Source of the DNA: Kiloniellaceae bacterium
Lineage (GTDB): Bacteria > Pseudomonadota > Alphaproteobacteria > Kiloniellales > Kiloniellaceae
DNA: 7,358 nt
NCBI GenBank assembly: GCA_028280915.1
Contig: JANQKX010000537.1
Location: 1-7,358 of the forward strand
Reading direction: 5' to 3'
Shown here one piece after another: positions 1 to 5,236 of this stretch (the first letter of the stretch is position 1; each line of letters opens with the position of its first letter). The position numbers and the translations under genes were made by a program. Below the pieces are notes generated by a model. The model did not search any database and was not told where the DNA came from. It was given only the letters and a program-made list of their open reading frames with translations.

Positions 1-1117
1 GGCCGGTTTCCGGGTGTTGAATGCAGGAAATGGCGGCGTCCACCTGCATGTGCCCGATGCAGGCCTGGTTGCAGGCGATGCAGGCGCGTATATCTTCGAC
101 CGCGCCACGCCTGGCCTTCTGCGCCATTTTTGGGTCGCAGATCATGGCGCGGGTCATGCCGCACATATCGGCCTGGCCCGCGGCGATGATCCGCTCGGCT
201 TCCTGTGGCTGGTTGATGCGCCCGCCCACGATCACCGGCATCTTAACGCGCTGCTTGATGGTGGCGGAGACCGGCGCGACGTAGCCGTTCTCGACGCGCA
301 TGGGAGGAACAATGTGCACCGCGCCACCCGCCGTCGCAGAGGTGCCGGCAATGATGTTGTAGTAGTCGAACGCACCTTCGCCATCCAGGGCATCGATCGC
401 GGCCATGACGTCTCGCTGCTGCAGCCCTGCTGCCGCCTTTTCATCACCGGAGATGCGCAGTCCAAGGGGAAAGTCATCTCCCACCTTGCCGCGGATACTT
501 TTTGAGATATCGCGCAGGAAACGAAGGCGGTTTTCAAAGCTGCCGCCATATTCATCCGTCCGTACATTGACGAGTGGATTTAGAAACTGGGACGGCAGAT
601 AGCCATGACTGGCGACCACCTCGACACCGTCAAGGCTGGATTCCGCCATGCGAACCGCCGTATCGGCATAGGCGTCAATGATCTCCTCAACCATGTCCTT
701 CGACATGGCCCTGGGCGCCAGCAGGTATCTTTCCGCCGGGATGTTCGATGGGGCGTAGGCGACGGGGCGTGTGCCATTCGCAGCCAATCCATAAATCTCC
801 CGCCCGGGATGGAACAGCTGGCCAAAGACATTGGCACCGTGCTGTTGAACGGCCCGGGCTACCTTTCTGTAACCCGGGATACAGTTATCCTGATAAGCCT
901 TGATGGTGTGGGTGCTGAAAAACGCCGTTTCATGAACGGCGCCCACTTCGAGGATAATCAGACCGGCGCCGCCTTTTGCACGTGCGGCATGGTAGGCGGC
1001 GAGTTCATCATTTGGGATACCATTCGAAACCAAAACCGTCTGGTGGCCTGTTGACACAATCCGATTGCGAATTTCAATCGAATTCAGCCGTAGGGGCGAG
1101 AACAGATTGGGAAACAT
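1..1117 (-). CDS. NADH:flavin oxidoreductase, Old Yellow Enzyme / 2,4-dienoyl-CoA reductase type (3' end cut by window)
   Basis: The 372 visible codons form one uninterrupted frame starting MFPNLFSPLRLNSIEIRNRI, the usual opening of the FMN-binding TIM barrel. Visible family motifs are HPGRE (about 103-107), HGYLPSQFLNP (about 171-181, with the active-site His and Asn), NVRTDEYGGSFENR (about 184-197) and GQADMCGMTRA near 320. Cysteines 346, 349, 353 and 365 have the C-x2-C-x3-C-x11-C spacing that binds the [4Fe-4S] cluster in FadH and trimethylamine dehydrogenase. By family knowledge, the missing C-terminus should hold FAD/NAD(P)-binding domains, and the enzyme would reduce an activated double bond or demethylate an amine with NAD(P)H. 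The substrate cannot be read from the sequence. The start at 1117 is chosen because the next upstream ATG (1140) is in another frame and stops at once. Only a weak GGAG lies upstream. The gene is divergent from the binding-protein gene, so a shared catabolic role is possible but unproven. Confidence 0.93.
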   Translation of the reverse strand, partial: MFPNLFSPLRLNSIEIRNRIVSTGHQTVLVSNGIPNDELAAYHAARAKGGAGLIILEVGAVHETAFFSTHTIKAYQDNCIPGYRKVARAVQQHGANVFGQLFHPGREIYGLAANGTRPVAYAPSNIPAERYLLAPRAMSKDMVEEIIDAYADTAVRMAESSLDGVEVVASHGYLPSQFLNPLVNVRTDEYGGSFENRLRFLRDISKSIRGKVGDDFPLGLRISGDEKAAAGLQQRDVMAAIDALDGEGAFDYYNIIAGTSATAGGAVHIVPPMRVENGYVAPVSATIKQRVKMPVIVGGRINQPQEAERIIAAGQADMCGMTRAMICDPKMAQKARRGAVEDIRACIACNQACIGHMQVDAAISCIQHPETG

Positions 1118-1168
1118 CAAAGCCCGGCACTCCAGTTCATCTCGGCACCGTTACACTAGTTTAAATTA

Positions 1169-1396
1169 ATGTCTCAGGTGTCCGCCAAGCGCGACCTGAT
1201 TGATGGAAAGCGAAGTCCTTGGCAGGCGTGGTCCGATTGGTTCCGCCATGGCGCCCCGTTTACAAGGTTGGCGGCAGTGGCGAGGGATTTCGAATTGGAG
1301 CAAGGCTCTATCGCGGCAGGCCAAACAATTCCCCCAGAGCCGCGTAGTCTCCGCGCCTAGGCGGGTTCGCGACGAACCCGGAAGGAAACTCACTTG
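1169..1396 (+). pseudogene. possible relic of a GntR-type regulator N-terminus
   Basis: The frame from ATG 1169 reads 63 codons to a TAG at 1358-1360 and has no clear ribosome binding site. Its second half contains APFTRLAAVARDFELEQG and then GSIAAGQTIPPEPRSLRA. This resembles the start of GntR/MocR winged-helix domains (P-x-Y-x-x-L-A-x-x-I-x-x-D-I-x-x-G-x-L-x-x-G-x-x-L-P-x-x-R-x-L-A). Reading through the TAG gives AGSRRTRKET, which resembles the following G-V-S-R-x-T-V-x-E recognition segment. I infer a decayed regulator fragment between two divergent metabolic genes, where such a regulator would be expected. The resemblance is by eye only, with two extra residues before the G-x-L segment, so chance similarity is quite possible. 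Nothing else in the gap looks coding. Its 1141-1170 part is the most AT-rich stretch and may hold promoter elements, but I cannot define them. Confidence 0.3.
1362..1380. promoter_or_regulatory. perfect 8-bp hairpin upstream of the binding-protein gene
   Basis: CGGGTTCG (1362-1369), a 3-nt spacer CGA, and CGAACCCG (1373-1380) form a perfect inverted repeat. It ends directly before the AAGGA sequence at 1382-1386 and 35 nt before the preferred GTG start. No T-run follows on either strand, so it is not a typical intrinsic terminator. It could be a leader RNA hairpin that affects translation or a small operator. It may also be only a by-product of decayed coding sequence. Confidence 0.4.
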
Positions 1397-1414
1397 AGAA
1401 CACGGGAGGTGGAT

Positions 1415-3004
1415 GTGGCACATTCCAAACCAAATGGAAGGCAAAATTTGTTCTCACGGAATTATGGCCGCCGGAGTGTCGTCAAGGGTTTGGGCACGGG
1501 GCTTGTTGCCGGAAGTGTCTTGGCCGGTGGCGGGCCCTTGGCCGCGGCACCCTCAAAAAGTGGACACCTGAGGTTCGGGATTAGCGCCGGTTCGACAACC
1601 GATTCATTGGACCCGGGTCACGCCGAACAGTCTTTTACGCAAATTTTGATGATGGGTTTCAACAACTATCTGACCGAAATCGCTACCAACGGCGAGTTGG
1701 TCGGCGAATTGGCCGAGTCTTGGGAAGCGTCAGAAGCCGCCGACTCCTGGGTGTTCAACCTTCGCAAGGGTGTCGAATTCCACAATGGCAAAACCGTTGA
1801 AGCGCAAGACGTCATTTCTTCTTTGAACCATCATCGCGGCGAAGAGTCCAAATCCGCCGGCAAGACCCTGCTCAGCGCCATCACCGATCTGCGCGCCGAC
1901 GGCAAAAAAAGGGTCATCATCGATTTGAATGGCGGGAATGCCGATTTCCCCTTCATGCTGGCCCAATACACCTTTCCTATTCAGCCCGACCAAGAGGGCA
2001 GCATCGATTGGCGGGGGGCTGTGGGCGCCGGCGCTTACAAGCTCAAATCCTTCGAGCCGGGTGTGGCTGCTGTGCTCGAGCGCCACGGCAATTACTGGAA
2101 ATATGACCGGGCCTGGTTCGACAGCGTCGAGATGATCACAATCGCCGATGTGACGGCGCGGACCAATGCTCTGATCTCGGGCAGCATTGATGTGATGGAC
2201 CGCTGCGATACCAAGTCCCTCAAATTGCTGAAAGCAAACGAGTCGATCGGGATCAAAAACATTGTCGGCACCCAGCACTACGTTTACCCCATGCGCACCG
2301 ATACGGCGCCGTTCAGTGACAACAATGTGCGGCTTGCCCTGAAACATGCCTTGGATCGGGAGCAGTTCGTGCAGTTGGTGCTGAACGGCTATGGCTCACC
2401 CGGAAACGATCACCCCATCAGCCCGGCCAATCGGTTCTATGCCGCGGACCTGCCCCAGCGCGGTTTTGACCCCGACAAGGTGAAGTTTTACCTGAAGCAA
2501 GCCGGCCTGTCCGAGCTGACGGTCAAGCTTTCCGTCTCGGATGCGGCCTTTGCCGGTTCCGTCGACGGTGCCGTTCTTTTTGCCGCCAACGCGGAGAAGA
2601 CTGGGGCCGGCCTGAAAATCGAAGTGGAGCGGGACCCGGCCGATGGATACTGGTCAAATACCTGGATGAAAAAAGGCTGGTCGGCGTCTTATTGGGGCGG
2701 GCGGCCCAGTGAGGACTGGATGCTGTCCATGGCCTATGCCAAGGGGGCGGCGTGGAACGAAACCTTCTGGAACCACCCCAACTTCGAAAACCTGTTGATC
2801 GCCGCGCGCAGTGAGCTGGACGACGCCAAACGACGCGACATGTACGTTGAACTGCAGACCATTCTCCACAACGAAGGCGGCGCGGTAATTCCCTGCTTCT
2901 CCAATTATGTCTTCGCCGCGGACAAGAACCTGCAGCACGAGACCATCGCCGGAAACTGGGATATGGACGGCTTTCGAATGCTGGAAAGGTGGTGGCGGGC
3001 CTGA
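1415..3004 (+). CDS. ABC transporter substrate-binding protein, family 5 (peptide/nickel/opine type), Tat-exported
   Basis: The 529-residue product has normal length for the DppA/OppA-type family (SBP_bac_5). The N-terminus carries a twin-arginine signal: GRRSVVKG at about 18-25, a hydrophobic Gly/Ala stretch to about 42, and a likely cleavage near LAAAPSK, so it should fold before export to the periplasm. Family hallmarks are WVFNLRKGVEFHNGK with EAQDV about 110-135, NNVRLALKHALDREQ in the middle, and the C-terminal YWGGRPSEDW. The ligand cannot be deduced; this family binds peptides, opines, nickel chelates and sugars. GTG 1415 is preferred because GGAGG lies 5 nt upstream. TTG 1394, in frame and 7 nt after AAGGA, is an alternative adding seven residues. 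No permease or ATPase gene follows. The gene is instead followed by a decayed integrase, so partner genes lie elsewhere or were lost. Confidence 0.92.
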   Translation: MAHSKPNGRQNLFSRNYGRRSVVKGLGTGLVAGSVLAGGGPLAAAPSKSGHLRFGISAGSTTDSLDPGHAEQSFTQILMMGFNNYLTEIATNGELVGELAESWEASEAADSWVFNLRKGVEFHNGKTVEAQDVISSLNHHRGEESKSAGKTLLSAITDLRADGKKRVIIDLNGGNADFPFMLAQYTFPIQPDQEGSIDWRGAVGAGAYKLKSFEPGVAAVLERHGNYWKYDRAWFDSVEMITIADVTARTNALISGSIDVMDRCDTKSLKLLKANESIGIKNIVGTQHYVYPMRTDTAPFSDNNVRLALKHALDREQFVQLVLNGYGSPGNDHPISPANRFYAADLPQRGFDPDKVKFYLKQAGLSELTVKLSVSDAAFAGSVDGAVLFAANAEKTGAGLKIEVERDPADGYWSNTWMKKGWSASYWGGRPSEDWMLSMAYAKGAAWNETFWNHPNFENLLIAARSELDDAKRRDMYVELQTILHNEGGAVIPCFSNYVFAADKNLQHETIAGNWDMDGFRMLERWWRA

Positions 3005-3061
3005 TTGCTTTGTGCGGCCCGGCGAGGACTTTGTGATCGATGGACGCCCCCCTGATCGCAA

Positions 3062-3462
3062 GTGGTGTTGATGGGTAGAGCCAAGTTGGTTTGGCAGTCA
3101 TCAACCCGGCCTCTCCGGCGCCAAGTGGACGTGATCGGCCGGCTCGCCTGGTCTCATTACAATGGTCGCGTTATCAGGGTGGCTCATCACAAGACAAAAA
3201 AGATGGGCGACGTGCCGCTCTATGATGGAGATGAACCACTCTTTCCTAAGCTGGCGGGGCGACTGGATGGTGCGTCGCGTCAGGGATCCCTCATCGTCAT
3301 GGGGGATGCCTTCGACGACGCCGGCCTGCCCAAGGATTGCGACGCACGGCGGCCACGGAAATGGGCGACGGCGGGGCCACCGAAGAGCAGGCCCAGCAAG
3401 CCCAAGCCAAGCGCTGGGCGCACAAGCGCAAAAAAGAAGTTCGCGATAAAGTAGCGGTTTGA
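3062..3462 (+). pseudogene. decayed tyrosine recombinase (phage/island integrase) C-terminal domain
   Basis: Fragments of a tyrosine integrase catalytic domain appear in order. PLRRQVDVIGRLAWSHYNGR (from about 3109) looks like the family sequence TGLRRxDVIRLAWSxYxGR with small insertions and contains the box I arginine. RVIRVAHHKTKKMGDVPLY is the following beta strand with its Lys. GSLIVM jumps straight to AFDDAGLPKDC, so the segment normally between them is deleted. The H-G-L-R-K box II that should follow is garbled near 3350-3365. DGGATEEQ then appears in another frame from 3361 and ends at TGA 3460-3462. No tail with a catalytic tyrosine is recognisable, and the N-terminal domains are absent. 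The product cannot be functional. Its position beside a tRNA attachment scar fits an abandoned island or prophage. The strand is clear; the exact left limit is not. Confidence 0.72.
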
Positions 3463-3475
3463 GCTAAATCAGGCC

Positions 3476-3508
3476 AAAAAACCCATGTTCACCCTTCGTT
3501 CACATGGG
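3476..3508 (-). terminator. rho-independent terminator, leftward
   Basis: Read on the minus strand, CCCATGT, a 13-nt loop and ACATGGG form a 7-bp perfect stem, extended by a G-T wobble and followed at once by six T (3481-3476). It lies about 140 nt beyond the 3' end of the tRNA-Arg fragment in the same direction. It could therefore be the original terminator of the intact tRNA transcript. It also insulates the integrase relic from leftward transcription. Confidence 0.65.
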
Positions 3509-3567
3509 CTGTCCCCACAATACCACGCCACGAACGGCGCCGGGACCCATGGTGAACAAGACGTGAA

Positions 3568-3617
3568 TTGCATTATTCGTTTCCGCTGCATTATTCGGCG
3601 AAAAATGAATAATGCAA
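3568..3617. repeat. cluster of three GCATTATTC repeats (two direct, one inverted)
   Basis: GCATTATTCG occurs at 3570-3579 and 3588-3597, exactly 18 nt apart. Its inverse GAATAATGC occurs at 3607-3615. The outer pair matches over 11 bp (TTGCATTATTC with GAATAATGCAA). The inner pair could form a 9-bp hairpin with a 10-nt loop. The cluster lies 35-85 nt from the tRNA-Arg fragment in an AT-rich island unlike its surroundings. Such spacing would suit protein binding, for example integrase arm sites or a regulator. No protein is identified. Confidence 0.6.
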
Positions 3618-3651
3618 ATCCAAATCTCACCCCATAACCCATTGAAAAATA

Positions 3652-3696
3652 TGGCGCGCCCGGGAAGATTCGAACTCCCAACCTCCTGATCCGTAG
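3652..3696 (-). tRNA. tRNA-Arg(ACG) 3' half, phage attachment-site remnant (attR-like)
   Basis: On the minus strand this 45-nt block matches tRNA positions 32-76. It has anticodon loop CTACGGA with anticodon ACG, the 3' anticodon stem TCAGG, variable loop AGGTT, T-stem GGGAG/CTTCC around TTCGAAT, the acceptor strand CGGGCGC, G73 and an encoded CCA. The preceding sequence (3697 upward) lacks the partner CCTGA stem, D-arm and 5' acceptor strand GCGCCCG, so this is not a working tRNA. A break inside the anticodon loop is a known crossover place for tyrosine integrases. The phage late genes lie on the side where the 5' half was replaced. This matches the end of a prophage distal to its integrase; the intact tRNA should lie at the other end. 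Confidence 0.88.
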
Positions 3697-3723
3697 GCAC
3701 ATGACTTTTGTTTTAGATCAAGG

Positions 3724-3793
3724 GGTGTTTGCACATTTCGCGCTTTGTTCACGGTGAATAATATCAATACCTTACGAGGGGAGTGCAAACACC
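3724..3793. repeat. 11-bp inverted repeat in the phage end next to the attachment site
   Basis: GGTGTTTGCAC (3724-3734) and its perfect inverse GTGCAAACACC (3783-3793) flank a 48-nt AT-rich spacer. The spacer contains the small palindrome TTCACGGTGAA (3748-3758). No coding region is credible in 3697-3824. The repeat begins 28 nt from the tRNA fragment, a place where integrase or excisionase arm-type sites are usual. A local hairpin ACACCT/AGGTGT (3789-3806) overlaps the right arm. Binding function is inferred from position only. Confidence 0.55.
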
Positions 3794-3824
3794 TCCCTAA
3801 AGGTGTGGGGCGCCGTGCGGACAC

Positions 3825-3862
3825 AAAAAAAGCCCCGGCCGCCGGGGGCCCGGCGGCCGGGG
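3825..3862 (-). terminator. strong rho-independent terminator ending the phage late operon
   Basis: Read leftward, an almost palindromic GC block (3862-3833) forms a 14-bp perfect stem with at most a 2-nt formal loop, followed by C and seven T (3831-3825). It sits about 90 nt after the last phage gene and before the attachment site, so it should stop late phage transcription from entering host DNA. Confidence 0.9.
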
Positions 3863-3879
3863 TGGGCAAGTTCCAGGGA

Positions 3880-3923
3880 GGATACAAGGGGGCGACCTTA
3901 ACCTTGACGGTCGCCCCCTATCC
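3880..3923 (-). repeat. second hairpin between last phage gene and terminator
   Basis: GGGGGCGACC (3888-3897) and GGTCGCCCCC (3909-3918) make a perfect 10-bp stem with an 11-nt loop. It is extended past a 3-nt bulge by GGATA/TATCC (3880-3884 and 3919-3923). No T-run follows in either direction, so it is probably an mRNA 3'-end stabilising or processing structure ahead of the real terminator. Confidence 0.6.
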
Positions 3924-3948
3924 GCCGGCGGCACTGGCCGGCGAATTT

Positions 3949-4119
3949 CTAGGACCAGTCCAGCTCCGATACCCGCTTGATGCGGGCCTTCATGGCGTCC
4001 CGTTCGCTTTGGGGGATGCTATCGGTCTTGGCCAGGTTTTCGACCAAGTCGGCCAGGCTGAGGCCCTGGGGCACCAGCTTGGCGACCAGGGCGATCACGG
4101 CGGCAACTAGCGGATTCAT
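3949..4119 (-). CDS. small phage protein of 56 residues, function unknown
   Basis: The frame starts MNPLVAAVIALVAKLVPQGL and ends KRVSELDWS before TAG. Its ATG overlaps the TGA of the upstream lipoprotein gene as ATGA. AAGGAG lies 8 nt before the start, which strongly supports a real, translationally coupled gene despite its size. Residues 3-17 are hydrophobic and may be a short membrane-associating helix. The rest is charged and probably helical (ADLVENLAKTDSIPQSERDAMKARIKRV). I do not recognise the family. As the last gene of the late operon, after lysin, holin and lipoprotein genes, it may assist lysis. It could equally be an accessory gene of the prophage end. Confidence 0.75.
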   Translation of the reverse strand: MNPLVAAVIALVAKLVPQGLSLADLVENLAKTDSIPQSERDAMKARIKRVSELDWS

Positions 4120-4451
4120 GGCTGGATCTCCTTTTGCGCGGCAACGAACTGGTCTTGTACGGCAAAGACCCGGGCCAGGTTTTGCGTGACGATGGTGAGC
4201 GCGTCCCTGTAGTCGGTCAGGTCCCCATCGGCCACGCTGTTGCAGGTGGGCAGCACCACGGCGTTGGCGGTCAGGATCACCTCCTTTTGGCCGTCGCTTA
4301 GCTGATCCCGGAAAAGGTGCAGGTCCTCGATCAGCGCCAGGTAACCCTGGCAGGACACGAAGGCCTGCTGTTCGGCGGTCAGGTCATCCAGGCTTTGACA
4401 CCCGGCCAACAAAAAAGCCGCCATGGCGGCGGCCGCGAGAGATTTGATCAT
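4116..4451 (-). CDS. small phage-encoded lipoprotein (possible outer-membrane spanin-like subunit)
   Basis: This 111-residue protein starts MIKSLAAAAMAAFLLAGCQS, a classic lipoprotein signal with the lipobox LAGC ending at Cys18. The mature part is about 94 residues with two more cysteines (CQGY and PTCN), mixed charge and predicted helix, and no clear catalytic motif. It starts 4 nt after the stop of the holin-like gene and overlaps the next gene as ATGA, so it belongs to the lysis cassette. By analogy with Rz/Rz1 systems, a lipoprotein here might be the outer-membrane spanin partner. However, it is longer than typical Rz1 and not proline-rich, so that role is an inference. It could instead be a superinfection or envelope-modifying lipoprotein. 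Confidence 0.85.
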   Translation of the reverse strand: MIKSLAAAAMAAFLLAGCQSLDDLTAEQQAFVSCQGYLALIEDLHLFRDQLSDGQKEVILTANAVVLPTCNSVADGDLTDYRDALTIVTQNLARVFAVQDQFVAAQKEIQP

Positions 4452-4455
4452 GGCT

Positions 4456-4671
4456 TTAAGATCCTATTCCAGTGGGTGGGTCTTCCTTTTGGGGCGGCTT
4501 GGCATTGGGCACCAGATAGGCGATCAGCGCCGTCAAGAGGATCATGGTCCAGCCCAATTCATCCCCATTCAGGCGGATGTGTTCGGGCAAGCGGCCGTTC
4601 ACCAGCATCAAAAAGGCGTTCACCAACATGGGCACGGTCGCCTTGTTGGCCGAAGTCAGTTTTTCGATCAT
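4456..4671 (-). CDS. putative phage holin
   Basis: The 71-residue product starts MIEKLTSANKATVPMLVNAF and has one clear hydrophobic segment near 41-55 (WTMILLTALIAYLVPN) followed by a polar, proline-rich tail. A weaker hydrophobic stretch near 13-24 may be a second helix. Small size, one or two membrane segments, the LTALxAYLVPN pattern seen in phage holins, and position directly after the lysozyme-like gene all point to the pore-forming protein that times lysis. AAAGGA lies 8 nt before the ATG. The spacing of 40 nt from the upstream gene includes a strong hairpin. Family assignment is from general pattern, not a diagnostic motif. Confidence 0.6.
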   Translation of the reverse strand: MIEKLTSANKATVPMLVNAFLMLVNGRLPEHIRLNGDELGWTMILLTALIAYLVPNAKPPQKEDPPTGIGS

Positions 4672-4703
4672 GGCGGATTCCTTTCGGTAGTGCGGGATGG
4701 TGT

Positions 4704-4724
4704 CCCGGCCGTCAAACGGCCGGG
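4704..4724 (-). repeat. 8-bp hairpin whose loop holds the stop codon of the lysin gene
   Basis: CCCGGCCG (4704-4711), loop TCAAA, and CGGCCGGG (4717-4724) form a perfect GC-rich stem. On the minus strand the TGA stop of the transglycosylase gene (4714-4712) lies in the loop. No T-run follows, so it is not a usual terminator. It may be an RNA processing or stability element between lysin and holin. Confidence 0.6.
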
Positions 4725-5236
4725 TCCATATGGCCGTCGATGGCGGCCAGGTAATGTTCCACGGTGCCCTTGCCCTTGGCCGTGTTGTAATGGCGCTTCC
4801 AATAGTGGGCCTGGCTCCGGTGATCGCCGGGCTTGGGCAGGGGGTCGGGGATGCGCCAGAGGTGCACCCGGCAAATACAAGTCGCGTAAGCCAGGTTGGT
4901 GATCAGCTGATCCTCCCGGTTGGCGGCCGTGGCGTGGCGGGCCACCAGCCGGGCCAGCTTGGCCTTATCGGGCCGGGCCAGATAGCGCAGGATATCGTCA
5001 TGGGTCGCCGGCTCGCATTGATAGAGGCCGAGCGCCGGCCCGCCGCCGCGCTGCTTCAGATCCCGCAGGCGGGATTCGGCCAAGGCGATTCCGAAGACCT
5101 GTTCCTCGGCCGCCAGGCCCCCCAGGCGGGGATGGAAGACGCCTAAGCCCCAGAGCACGGGGCGAATGACGCGCAAGCGCACGTCCCGGGAATTCAATCC
5201 GCCCGGGATGCGCTGGGTGTGAAGGGCAGGGCTCAT
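4712..5236 (-). CDS. putative phage endolysin, lysozyme-like lytic transglycosylase
   Basis: This 174-residue protein has the order FGIALAESRLRDL (about 48-60) and then GGGPALGLYQCEPATHDDIL (64-83). It resembles the lysozyme-like transglycosylase core, where the Glu of the E-S motif (Glu54) is catalytic and G-L-Y-Q forms the substrate groove. The C-terminal AHYWKRHYNTAKGKGTVEHY (143-162) is a segment I associate with proteins of this phage group. The predicted role is cleaving murein at lysis. There is no signal peptide, so release would need the holin. ATG 5236 overlaps the upstream stop as TGATG. It is preferred over longer in-frame starts, which would lie inside the preceding gene. The exact enzyme class is inferred from motif resemblance. 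Confidence 0.7.
   Translation of the reverse strand: MSPALHTQRIPGGLNSRDVRLRVIRPVLWGLGVFHPRLGGLAAEEQVFGIALAESRLRDLKQRGGGPALGLYQCEPATHDDILRYLARPDKAKLARLVARHATAANREDQLITNLAYATCICRVHLWRIPDPLPKPGDHRSQAHYWKRHYNTAKGKGTVEHYLAAIDGHMDPAV

Noticed and set aside
14..505. Long plus-strand reading frame opposite the oxidoreductase
   Set aside because: It is the antisense shadow of a gene with clear flavin and iron-sulfur motifs, and its translation is low-complexity His/Ala/Gly-rich.
1166..1444. Minus-strand frame of 92 codons in the divergent gap
   Set aside because: It overlaps the start of the transporter gene, has no recognisable motif or ribosome binding site, and its composition is not protein-like.
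3568..3617. CRISPR array or replication iterons
   Set aside because: There are only three 9-11-nt copies, one inverted, with no uniform spacers and no cas or rep gene nearby.
3469..3702. Minus-strand frame of 77 codons across the attachment site
   Set aside because: It runs through the tRNA fragment, the repeats and the terminator. It is a spurious ORF of the kind often called over tRNA genes.
3745..4110. Plus-strand frame of 121 codons through the terminator region
   Set aside because: It reads through the terminator stem and is antisense to the 56-residue gene; no ribosome binding site and shadow composition.
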